DNA from: an uncultured Tenacibaculum sp.
GTDB lineage: Bacteria > Bacteroidota > Bacteroidia > Flavobacteriales > Flavobacteriaceae
DNA: 64,000 nucleotides
Assembly (NCBI GenBank): GCA_947501615.1
Contig: CANMWK010000015.1
Location: 94,507-158,506, forward strand
Direction: 5' to 3'
Of the stretch, positions 7,289 through 15,085 are shown piece by piece (positions within the stretch are counted from its first letter, which is position 1; each line of letters begins with the position of its first letter). Position numbers and translations under genes: made by a program. Under the pieces are notes generated by a model. It was not told the DNA's origin. It worked only from the letters and a program-made list of their open reading frames with translations, and searched no databases.

Positions 7289-8689
7289 ATGGATAACCTG
7301 CAAGAAAGAATTTATAAAGAATTTGAAGGTAAAGAAATTTTTAAACAAGCATTAGATAATGGTTTAGACTATTTGAATACGATTTTTGATAGAAATGTGT
7401 ATCCCTCTGAAGAGGCATTACAAGGTCTGAAAAACTTTGATGAAGAGCTCCCAGAACATTCAACAGATGCTAAACAAGTACTAACACAGTTACATCAATA
7501 TGGTAGCCCTGCTACAACAGCAACTATGGGTGGGCGATATTTTGGCTTTGTTGCTAGTAGTGTAACTCCCATTGGGATTGCGGCTAAAAACTTAGCTACA
7601 TTTTGGGATCAGGCTCCTGCTATGCATGTCTTATCTCCAATAGGATGTAAATTAGAAGCCGTAGTAGAACAATGGCTTGTTAATCTTTTTAATTTACCAA
7701 AAGATTCTTGTGCAGGGTTTGTTAGTGGTACTTCTACAGCTAATCTATGTGGTTTGGCTGCTGCTAGATATCATATCCTGAAAAAGAATAACTGGGATGT
7801 TTCTAAAAAGGGGTTGAGAAATTCTCCAAAAATTAGAATCGTAACTGGTAAACAAGCACATGCAACAGTAACTAAAGCTATAGGTATTTTAGGATTAGGA
7901 AGTGATGCTATTGAATGGGTAGATGTTGACCAGCAGGGAAGAATTCTTACCGAATCTGTTCCAGAATTAGATCAAAATACAATTTTAATACTACAAGCTG
8001 GAAATGTAAACAGCGGAGCTTTTGATAATTTTAAGGAACTTTGTAAAAAAGCGAAAGCAGTAGATGCATGGGTTCATATAGATGGTGCTTTTGGTTTATG
8101 GGCACAGACCGTAGAAAGATTAAAGCATTTAACGCTAGGAATGGAACTTGCTGATTCTTGGGCTGTAGATGCACATAAAACTTTAAATACTCCTTATGAT
8201 AATGGTATTGTTTTATGCGCCAATAGAGAAGCTTTAATTTCCGCATTGCATATGTCTGGCAGTTATATTGTTCAAAGTGATCAAAGAGATGGGATGTTGT
8301 ATACTCCAGAAATGTCAAGAAGAGCTAGAATAATTGAACTATGGGCTACTTTAAAATATCTTGGTAAATCAGGTGTAGACGAACTTGTACATACCCTATA
8401 TGAAAGAGCTAAACTTTTTGCGGATACCATTCGTACTGTAGATGGTTTTAATGTTGAAAATGATGTCGTTTTCAATCAGGTTATAGTTCGCTGTGCTACT
8501 GATGAGTTAACAGAAAAAGTATTACATAAAATTCAAGAATTAAGAGATTGTTGGCTAGGTGGTTCAGTATGGTTTGGTAAAAAAGTAATGCGTGTAAGTT
8601 TTTGTTCGTGGGCTACTACTGAAAATGATATAACGATAGCAGTTAATTCATTTAGAAAAGCTTTAGAACTAATAACTTCTTCTAAATAA
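7289..8689 (+). CDS. PLP-dependent group II decarboxylase-like enzyme
   Basis: This 466-residue fold-type I PLP enzyme belongs to the pyridoxal-dependent decarboxylase (group II, DDC/GAD) family. The PLP-phosphate site GTSTANLCGL lies at about 147-156, the ring-stacking His near 191 (KQAHAT), Asp265 in HIDGAFG contacts the pyridine nitrogen, and Lys297 (DAHKTLNTPYDNG) should form the Schiff base. Members decarboxylate aromatic or acidic amino acids, but several act as aminotransferases or aldehyde synthases, so the substrate is open. It forms an operon with the MarR-GNAT fusion. A weak hairpin terminator follows at 8772-8799. Confidence 0.85.
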   Translation: MDNLQERIYKEFEGKEIFKQALDNGLDYLNTIFDRNVYPSEEALQGLKNFDEELPEHSTDAKQVLTQLHQYGSPATTATMGGRYFGFVASSVTPIGIAAKNLATFWDQAPAMHVLSPIGCKLEAVVEQWLVNLFNLPKDSCAGFVSGTSTANLCGLAAARYHILKKNNWDVSKKGLRNSPKIRIVTGKQAHATVTKAIGILGLGSDAIEWVDVDQQGRILTESVPELDQNTILILQAGNVNSGAFDNFKELCKKAKAVDAWVHIDGAFGLWAQTVERLKHLTLGMELADSWAVDAHKTLNTPYDNGIVLCANREALISALHMSGSYIVQSDQRDGMLYTPEMSRRARIIELWATLKYLGKSGVDELVHTLYERAKLFADTIRTVDGFNVENDVVFNQVIVRCATDELTEKVLHKIQELRDCWLGGSVWFGKKVMRVSFCSWATTENDITIAVNSFRKALELITSSK

Positions 8690-8771
8690 TGAAGTTTATA
8701 TTTATAATCTACATGAATGTTTGGCAATACCAACCCATATAAAAACTCTTAAATATTGAATACATAAACTG

Positions 8772-8799
8772 CTATGGATTAAAAGTTACCATAGTTTTT
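8772..8799 (+). terminator. Weak hairpin terminator
   Basis: CTATGG (8772-8777) pairs with CCATAG (8789-8794), followed by TTTTT. The stem is only 6 bp with an 11-base loop, so this is a modest candidate for the end of the PLP decarboxylase transcript. Confidence 0.45.
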
Positions 8800-8804
8800 G
8801 TTAT

Positions 8805-8840
8805 GACTGAAAGTCAGTCTTGATTCTTGATTCTTGATTC
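8805..8840. repeat. Small hairpin plus three TTGATTC heptamers
   Basis: GACTGA-AAG-TCAGTC (8805-8819) is followed at once by three exact copies of TTGATTC (8820-8840). This is one of three heptanucleotide tracts in intergenic DNA of this window, all with a TTGA core. No function is evident. Confidence 0.75.
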
Positions 8841-8987
8841 TAAAAATACTAATTACAAATTACGCTCAATAAATATTATTAGGTATCCCTGAAACTTATA
8901 AATTGTTTGATAACACTAGAGCATAATTATGATTTAATATGGATATTCAATAGTTTTGCGCTTTTAATTTTTAAAATTAGATCGCTA

Positions 8988-9890
8988 ATGTGGATGTATT
9001 TAGGGCTTTTAGCTGCTTTGTTTTTAGGACTACATAACTTATGTAAGAAACATGCTGTTCGTGATAATGAAGTATATCCAGTATTATTAGGTACATTAGT
9101 TAGTGGATTGTTACTACTATTACCTTTTTATTTTGGTACACATTTTTTTCCAGAACAAACTTTAAAAGCTGGGTTTTTAATTCAAGACATTGCTTTAGAA
9201 AAACACGGATATATTTTTATTAAATCTATGATTATGTGTTCGTCTTGGATTTTAGCATACCAAGCCTTAAAACATTTACCCTTAACCATTGTAGCTCCTA
9301 TTCGTTCTGGTGGTCCTTTCTTTACTTTTTTGGGAGCACTTTTTATTTATCAAGAACGTCCTAGTTTATATCAATGGATTGGTTTTTTCTTGATTATATT
9401 TTCGGTCTATTTATATTCACAAGTAGGAAAAAAAGAAGGTATTATTTTTAAAAAGAACAAGTGGATTTATGCTATTATTGGCGCTACTTTTTTAGGTGCT
9501 TCAAGTGGTTTATATGATAAGTTTTTGATTCAAAAAATAGATTTAAATCCGCAAACTTTACAATTCTGGTTCTGCTTTTATTGTATACTTATTCTTTTAC
9601 TTATTTTAAGTATTATTTGGTTTCCAAAACTTGAAAAACGTAAAGCTTTTCAATGGCGTTGGTCGATACCAGCTGTTGGTGTTTTATTACAAACTGCCGA
9701 TTACTTTTATTTTAAAGCTTTGCAAGATCCTGAAGCTATGATTATGCTTTTGTCTGCTATAAAAAGAAGTCAACTGATTATAGCGGTTGTTATAGGAGGA
9801 ATTGTATTTAAAGAAAAGAATAAACGTAAAAAACTGTTGCCACTAGCAGGAATTATGATTGGTGTATTACTCATTTTGTATTCGAATTAA
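8988..9890 (+). CDS. DMT superfamily permease (EamA-type)
   Basis: This polytopic protein of 300 residues has about ten hydrophobic helices in two related halves, as in the drug/metabolite transporter superfamily. First-half marks are LTIVAPIRSGGPFFTFLGALFIYQERPSLYQWIGFFLIIFSVYLYS; second-half marks are AIKRSQLIIAVVIGGIVFKEKNKRKKLLPLAGIMIGVLLILYS. I start at the ATG at 8988 (MWMYLGLLAALFLG). The frame stays open upstream to a TTG at 8907, but that stretch contains a promoter-like TAGTTTTG (8951-8958) and lacks permease character. The substrate is unknown. The gene stands alone between the decarboxylase and the leader peptide gene. Confidence 0.8.
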   Translation: MWMYLGLLAALFLGLHNLCKKHAVRDNEVYPVLLGTLVSGLLLLLPFYFGTHFFPEQTLKAGFLIQDIALEKHGYIFIKSMIMCSSWILAYQALKHLPLTIVAPIRSGGPFFTFLGALFIYQERPSLYQWIGFFLIIFSVYLYSQVGKKEGIIFKKNKWIYAIIGATFLGASSGLYDKFLIQKIDLNPQTLQFWFCFYCILILLLILSIIWFPKLEKRKAFQWRWSIPAVGVLLQTADYFYFKALQDPEAMIMLLSAIKRSQLIIAVVIGGIVFKEKNKRKKLLPLAGIMIGVLLILYSN

Positions 9891-10094
9891 AGTTCCATTC
9901 TAGTCCATCAATTTTTCTCTTTTTCATATCAATTGTTTTTATTACAGTCCTTCAACAAAAACATTCCCCAAAAAAAGGACACGAAAACTCAACTCTCCAA
10001 CTATTGAAAATACAGTAAAATTATGCTTTCTTTAACAAAATGACAGCTTTAAAACACTATTTTTAAACAAATATTAACCTTAATAAATAATTCT

Positions 10095-10286
10095 ATGTTA
10101 AAAAACATTTCAACTTTAGGTAAAAAACTAAACAGACAAGAGCAAACTGCTATTAGTGGAGGAGAATTTTGTATGATCCATTGTCTTGATGAGTGCATAT
10201 CTGGATTAGATACTTACACCAGCCAAGGTGGACAATATTGTAGCCAACTATGCATTAAACTTTCAGGAGGGAATGGAGGTTTTTAA
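10095..10286 (+). CDS. Double-glycine leader, Cys-rich peptide (bacteriocin/pheromone-like)
   Basis: This 63-residue peptide has a leader MLKNISTLGKKLNRQEQTAISGG (cleavage expected after Gly22-Gly23). The LNRxEQxxIxGG pattern is typical of Bacteroidota natural-product precursors processed by peptidase-C39 ABC exporters. The 40-residue core contains five cysteines (26, 30, 34, 49, 53) in a C-x3-C-x3-C ... C-x3-C arrangement and a glycine-rich tail GGNGGF. C-x3-C spacing suggests disulfides or thioether-type modification on helical faces. No exporter, C39 peptidase or modification enzyme lies nearby, so the peptide depends on genes elsewhere. It has its own strong terminator, indicating a discrete short transcript. 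The biological role (antagonism or signalling) is inference. Confidence 0.75.
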   Translation: MLKNISTLGKKLNRQEQTAISGGEFCMIHCLDECISGLDTYTSQGGQYCSQLCIKLSGGNGGF

Positions 10287-10302
10287 CCAATTCAAAAACC
10301 TA

Positions 10303-10370
10303 TACATCAAATAACAATCATTTGATGTAAAAAATAACCACGCTATTTTTATTGATAGCGTGGTTTTTTT
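10303..10370 (+). terminator. Tandem hairpins with strong terminator
   Basis: Two perfect hairpins follow the leader peptide gene. The first has a 10-bp stem (10303-10312 with 10320-10329). The second has an 11-bp stem AACCACGCTAT (10336-10346 with 10355-10365) and leads into a run of T to 10370. The second is a classical rho-independent terminator; the first may stabilise the transcript 3' end. Confidence 0.85.
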
Positions 10371-10407
10371 GAGCAAATATTATTCCTTAGATAAGTAACT
10401 ATGAAAA

Positions 10408-11040
10408 CTACATATCAAAAAAATCACGTAAATAATGACTAGATAAATTATCTTCATTAAGATTTTGAAGCACTTTATTTTTTTCAATTATTCTTACCAT
10501 TCTTTTAAAATCATTCGCTTTTTGTTCATTTCTATCTTCACTAAAAAAACTTAAAACTACTATATGATTTTTAAAAACATATTGCACCAAATGAGCATAA
10601 TAACTTTCTGCGTAATTGTACTCATAGACAAAATTATCGTATGAATTATTTTCTTCAAAAAATTTATTGAGCCAAATTAAATTATTTCCCTGTTCACTTT
10701 CAATTAATTTACATTTGGTATTGAATAATCTTTCTTTTTCAAAATTCTCTTTTTCAATAGAAGTAAACTTTCTTGCTATGATCCGTATAAAGTTTAAATT
10801 ATTTTTATCTTTTAAGAATACATCGTTTACATTAAATGTAAAGGAACCAAAATATTTGATACCTCTTTCTTTTTCGAATTTTTTCCTATCATATAAATCA
10901 TAATAGTTTGGTACTTGAATTGATTGGTTTACAATAGAAATACGTTTTGAATTGTCTAACTCTAAAATTTGATTTTTACATCCTACAATTGTCAATAGAG
11001 AAAATATCAGTAACAAAAACGTTTTAAAACAATATTTCAT
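10408..11040 (-). CDS. Lipoprotein of unknown function
   Basis: This 210-residue protein has a lipoprotein signal peptide (LLLIFSLLTIVGC, lipidated Cys21) followed by KNQ. The mature part is charged and mostly alpha/beta, without a family I recognise. A central VFKNHIVVLSFFSEDRNEQKANDFKRMVRII segment suggests a compact globular fold. It stands alone, 160 bases from the preceding array, with no operon partner. It probably faces the periplasm or is exported to the outer membrane like many Bacteroidota lipoproteins. Confidence 0.75.
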   Translation of the reverse strand: MKYCFKTFLLLIFSLLTIVGCKNQILELDNSKRISIVNQSIQVPNYYDLYDRKKFEKERGIKYFGSFTFNVNDVFLKDKNNLNFIRIIARKFTSIEKENFEKERLFNTKCKLIESEQGNNLIWLNKFFEENNSYDNFVYEYNYAESYYAHLVQYVFKNHIVVLSFFSEDRNEQKANDFKRMVRIIEKNKVLQNLNEDNLSSHYLRDFFDM

Positions 11041-11200
11041 TTTAAATAACAGATAAACTTCATTTTAGTGCATGACAAAATCTTAAAAAAATATTTTTTG
11101 ATATCAGGTCAAGTACTATCGAATTAAAAAATAGTTGGTATGAAGATAACTTATAAAGTTAGCGAAACCTTGTTATTGTTCGTAATTTTAATATATACTA

Positions 11201-12910
11201 TCATTCTGTTTTTAGTTCTTTACCTAACGCCTTAATCGAATCAATTTGTTGTTGCAACTTTTCTATTTGTAATTTACTTTGAAGTTGATTAAGTTTTGTG
11301 TTCATTGAATCTAATACTACCGATTTTTCTTTTTCTAATGGAATCGGATTGTTTTTAAAATAATCATTAGAGGTCTCACTTTCTTTCCATGCCTCTCCTA
11401 ATTGATCAAAAACATTTTCATCCCACTTGCTAGGATGTTTAGCGTCAATCCAAACGACATCTCTATACTCACTATCGATTAATGCCAAATCTGGAGTTGC
11501 TGAACCGTCAAAATTACTTGATTCATCTCTAATTGCCGAAATAGTCCCTAAAAAAAACATTCGTTTTCTTCCAGCAACATTCTTTATATAAGGTCTAAAT
11601 TCTACAGGTTTATTCACCGACCAATCAAACTCTTTTCTAGATTCAATTACTTTTAATGGCATTGCAGATACTCCTGCATATCCTTGTTTTTTTGAAGCAT
11701 GATCGTAATAATATAACTTATCCGTTCCATCTGCTGGTATAAAAACACTAAAGGTTAAACTTGTGCGTTCATCACCTACAGGCTCTAAGCCAAACCAATG
11801 GTATAAACCACTGTATGCATCTAAACTAGTATCTGAAAAGTTAAAGTCTGTTACAAAAGGTTGTTGATTTTGGTCATCTGCTAAATCTGGAATTTTAACT
11901 GCAGTTTTCATATTCCATGGTAATGGATCACTAAAACCTCCTAAAAATTTTAATGATTCTGCTTGTAAACGTGATACTTTCTCTGCCAAAGTATTCTGAC
12001 GTGTTAAATACGGATAATTTTTCATGTCTTCTGGAGCAATAAATGTTCCTTTACCAAAGAAAATACGTTCAACATAATCGTTAAAATCGTGTGCTCCATT
12101 CTCAATCACCATCACTCCACCAAATGTTGGGTAAGGAAAGAAAAAACCTTTCCATTTAATTAGACTTACTACTTGTACCCAAGCCCCTTTATCATTTTTC
12201 ATGTAATAAGTATCGCTTGGTTCCATGGTACATAACTGGAAGATATTGAAACGTTGTACTACAGCATTGTATGTGTTTCTACTGAATTTTAAAGATTCCC
12301 CAATTGAAAATGTAACTGGAATTCTATTCTCACTAGAAAATCTTGGAAAAGGCGTAGTACTAGAAACCGCAAAAACTTCTTCTGTATTATCGGTCATACC
12401 TTGCCATGCATATTTTTCTGTAGGTTGAATCGCCATTGTCCACTTATTTACAGAATCTATACGAACTAAATGAGGTAATGAAACATCTTTTGTTTCTCCA
12501 ACAGATTCATTTGCCATAGAAAAAATATTCATCAATGGCTGGATACGTTCATTTTGTGTTAATGGTAATTCGCTAATCTCTATTTTATTCAGATTATTAA
12601 ATACATTATAAGTTTTCACATAATCGTACATTTTATATTTCCAGCCCACAAAATATAGTAGTCCAAAAAACACAATCAACCCAAATAAAGTCGCTATTCT
12701 ACCTCCAGTCCCAGCTGTTTTTCTAAACTTTCGTATACCCAAAAACAATACTATAAATGATAATAATAGTATAAAAATATATTTTCTTATAAAGAGTAAA
12801 ACAGGTTGAAAATCATCTCTTAATATAAATATTGCTAACAAAAGAATTATAGTAATTAAAACAACTATAAATTTTTGTTTTCCTCCTTTTTTCCAATATC
12901 TTTTTATCAT
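11201..12910 (-). CDS. Membrane-anchored protein of the AAA+ array (unrecognised)
   Basis: With the ATG at 12910 the protein has about 569 residues (a GTG at 12958 would add 16). Three hydrophobic helices sit near the N-terminus (FIVVLITIILLLAIFIL, YIFILLLSFIVLFLGI, IATLFGLIVFFGLLYFVGW). A large soluble region of about 450 residues rich in beta-type sequence follows (e.g. TSLTFSVFIPADGTDKLYYYDH), then a C-terminal coiled coil (SVVLDSMNTKLNQLQSKLQIEKLQQQIDSIKALGKEL). I do not recognise a family. It is the last member of the minus-strand array; the soluble part probably faces the periplasm. A heptamer/octamer repeat tract lies between its start and the preceding gene. Confidence 0.75.
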   Translation of the reverse strand: MIKRYWKKGGKQKFIVVLITIILLLAIFILRDDFQPVLLFIRKYIFILLLSFIVLFLGIRKFRKTAGTGGRIATLFGLIVFFGLLYFVGWKYKMYDYVKTYNVFNNLNKIEISELPLTQNERIQPLMNIFSMANESVGETKDVSLPHLVRIDSVNKWTMAIQPTEKYAWQGMTDNTEEVFAVSSTTPFPRFSSENRIPVTFSIGESLKFSRNTYNAVVQRFNIFQLCTMEPSDTYYMKNDKGAWVQVVSLIKWKGFFFPYPTFGGVMVIENGAHDFNDYVERIFFGKGTFIAPEDMKNYPYLTRQNTLAEKVSRLQAESLKFLGGFSDPLPWNMKTAVKIPDLADDQNQQPFVTDFNFSDTSLDAYSGLYHWFGLEPVGDERTSLTFSVFIPADGTDKLYYYDHASKKQGYAGVSAMPLKVIESRKEFDWSVNKPVEFRPYIKNVAGRKRMFFLGTISAIRDESSNFDGSATPDLALIDSEYRDVVWIDAKHPSKWDENVFDQLGEAWKESETSNDYFKNNPIPLEKEKSVVLDSMNTKLNQLQSKLQIEKLQQQIDSIKALGKELKTE

Positions 12911-13007
12911 TTCTATTTGATTTTTATGAGTTCTCGATACTATTTTACTATGCTTCACTTCGTAAAATCACTCGAACTGACATTGTTTTATTTATTATAA
13001 TTTTTAA

Positions 13008-13094
13008 TTTCAACCTTCAACCTTCAACCTTCAATCTTCAATCTTCAATCTTCAACCTTCAACTTTAGACCTTTAAAACTTTAAAACTTTAAAA
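13008..13094. repeat. Heptamer (CTTCAAY) and octamer (CTTTAAAA) tandem repeats
   Basis: Seven consecutive copies of CTTCAAC/CTTCAAT occupy 13015-13063, preceded by a near copy (TTTCAAC). Three exact copies of CTTTAAAA follow at 13071-13094 and abut the stop codon of the next gene. On the minus strand the heptamer reads GTTGAAG/ATTGAAG and sits in the leader region of the gene ending at 11201. Seven- and eight-base units change spacing but not a reading frame here. Confidence 0.9.
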
Positions 13095-13613
13095 CTACAA
13101 ATACCCTTTATCTTTTAAACGATCTCTTGCACTTTTTTTAGGTGCTTCAGGCTCTTTCTCTTCTGCTTTCTTTACCTCTTCTTTGTTATCAGACCTTAAA
13201 TCTTCAATCAAATCCTTACCTTTTTCTATGGTATTCTGTACTAAATCTTCCAACGAATCTGAATGTTCATCAATAACAGCAGCAGATTTAAAAATTCCGC
13301 CTGCAATATACGTTCCTATTAAAGTACCTACAATCATAGAAGCAAAAGCAGAAATTGTTGCAATATCTATAGGAATTAAAAATCGAACCACTAAAATACC
13401 TATTAAAAAAAGTACAGCAACAAATACTAAACGTAATAAAAAAGGTTGTCCGTAAACAAAACCCTTAGTTTCTGTTTCTTTCATTTGTAATTCTTTAGAA
13501 TTCATCAACTTATTAAAAAATCGATAAATTCCATTTCCCTTAGATTCTTTCCAATACCATACAATTCCGAACAAAATTGCTGCTACAAAAAGTATAATTT
13601 CTAGTGTTAACAT
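13095..13613 (-). CDS. Two-helix membrane protein of the AAA+ array
   Basis: Starting at the ATG at 13613 (MLTLEIILFVAAILFGIVWYW), the protein has about 172 residues; an ATG at 13670 would add 19 polar residues. It has one N-terminal membrane helix, then a pair of hydrophobic segments about 62-84 and 88-110 (LVFVAVLFLIGILVVRFLI, ASMIVGTLIGTYIAGGIF). The highly charged tail (EEVKKAEEKEPEAPKKSARDRLKDKGYL) should lie in the cytoplasm. No family is recognised. A glycine-rich helix next to a charged coiled region suggests a docking platform for a soluble partner. It lies between the 454-residue and the 569-residue array proteins. Confidence 0.75.
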   Translation of the reverse strand: MLTLEIILFVAAILFGIVWYWKESKGNGIYRFFNKLMNSKELQMKETETKGFVYGQPFLLRLVFVAVLFLIGILVVRFLIPIDIATISAFASMIVGTLIGTYIAGGIFKSAAVIDEHSDSLEDLVQNTIEKGKDLIEDLRSDNKEEVKKAEEKEPEAPKKSARDRLKDKGYL

Positions 13614-13693
13614 ATGCTGTTGCAAGTTTAGCGTTTGAAGTAAGTTATTATTAAAAAAAACTCTTATCATCAAACTTAGTTAATTATTTGTTC

Positions 13694-15058
13694 TTATGAT
13701 GCAATGCTTCCTTGTAATTGAAACATTCCGGTTAATTTCATTCCTACATGTAATTCTGAGAATCGCATATTTTCTTTTGCCACGTACATATCAATAGTAA
13801 AAAAGTCTTTCACATCTTGATTTGTAATTAATCTAATATTCAATAAATAGCCTTTACTACTTTTATCATTTAAGAGATGACTCTCTTTAAAACTCTCTAA
13901 TTCTCCTATAAAATCGAAACAACCATAGTTTGGTAGATCATTGCTAGGCATATACATTGTAAAGTCTTTGCTATATTTTACTTCACTGTTTGAAGTATTA
14001 TTATTATTATGAATATCTAAGACGAATACAATTCCACTTAAATTAATGTTGATCTTTTTTTGAGTTAAATATGTTTCTCTGTTTTCTGCATAATCTGTAG
14101 CGAAATACCATAGTCCAAAAGTATCTCTACCTCTTCCTGAAACAATAGCTTCAAGATTATCTATATTTTCCCATTCAACAATTTCTTTTGTTTCAAAATC
14201 TAATTGATACTCTGTTTTTACTACTGGTAAAATCGTTTTAGGTTCACCTTGATGGGTTATTGCTTTAAAATTAACATCATCAAATTCTACTTCAGATATT
14301 GATAAATTATCTCTTTTTAATTTAGGCTCTTTGGTTAATGCAAAAGCGAAATATTCATGTAATATTTTACTTCCTTCTTCTGTTCTATACGTTTCAAAAC
14401 CAAAAACTCCTCCCCAAGTATTGCTTAAACTTAATGTATTTGCTTTTTTAACAATTATTGCTGATTCATTTTCAAAGCTTGGCGCTGAAATCTCTATTCT
14501 ATCTTGAAAATAATCTTTGTCTTCAAGTAGACTCGCTTTTAAAATATCATTATTCTCATTTGTTGTAAACTCAGCAAATTCTCCATAATTAATGTTATCA
14601 CCATCAAAAACATAAGGTAAGCCAATTTTCCCTTTTTGATGATTACTAAAGTTGTATGTGATAGAAATTGCTTTTAACTCTTCGTCTGTATTTGCTATTG
14701 TATGATTCTTATTGTTATTAAATTGAGAATGATAAAAAATGGTATACGAAACTATTTTGTTTTGTTCTAACAACTGTTCAAAACGTTCTTCCATCTTTAG
14801 TATTGCCATATCAGCAGATAATACATAAGAGTTATCATCTCCAACAATGTATAAAAAACCTATAATTTCTCCATCATTATTTTCATAAGCAGATATGGGC
14901 GCATAGTTTCCTTGAAGTTGCATATTCATAAATAACTTTATGTACTCGCTATACTTTTGCATTGAAAGAAAAAAATCACTTTTCTCAACGTTATTTTCTT
15001 TTGATTCTTTTTTCGATGAATCGTTTTTTTTATTGCTTAAAAAATCAAATAATCCCAT
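13694..15058 (-). CDS. Unrecognised soluble protein of the AAA+ array (454 aa)
   Basis: The protein starts MGLFDFLSNKKNDSSKKESKENN, an amphipathic start typical of peripheral membrane or membrane-stress proteins, then has a long alpha/beta region without signal peptide. Notable segments are NTWGGVFGFETYRTEEGSKILHEYFAF (about 215-240) and SGRGRDTFGLWYFATDYAENRETYLTQKK (about 307-335). I do not recognise a family. It follows the 410-residue gene after 27 bases and precedes the two-helix membrane protein, so the three are likely co-expressed. The function is unknown. Confidence 0.7.
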   Translation of the reverse strand: MGLFDFLSNKKNDSSKKESKENNVEKSDFFLSMQKYSEYIKLFMNMQLQGNYAPISAYENNDGEIIGFLYIVGDDNSYVLSADMAILKMEERFEQLLEQNKIVSYTIFYHSQFNNNKNHTIANTDEELKAISITYNFSNHQKGKIGLPYVFDGDNINYGEFAEFTTNENNDILKASLLEDKDYFQDRIEISAPSFENESAIIVKKANTLSLSNTWGGVFGFETYRTEEGSKILHEYFAFALTKEPKLKRDNLSISEVEFDDVNFKAITHQGEPKTILPVVKTEYQLDFETKEIVEWENIDNLEAIVSGRGRDTFGLWYFATDYAENRETYLTQKKININLSGIVFVLDIHNNNNTSNSEVKYSKDFTMYMPSNDLPNYGCFDFIGELESFKESHLLNDKSSKGYLLNIRLITNQDVKDFFTIDMYVAKENMRFSELHVGMKLTGMFQLQGSIAS

Positions 15059-15085
15059 ACAAATTTTGCTTTTTCTTTTCTTGAA

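Noticed and set aside
8907..8987. An N-terminal extension of the DMT permease from a TTG
   Set aside because: The extension contains a promoter-like TAGTTTTG and no permease pattern; the ATG at 8988 gives a normal first helix.
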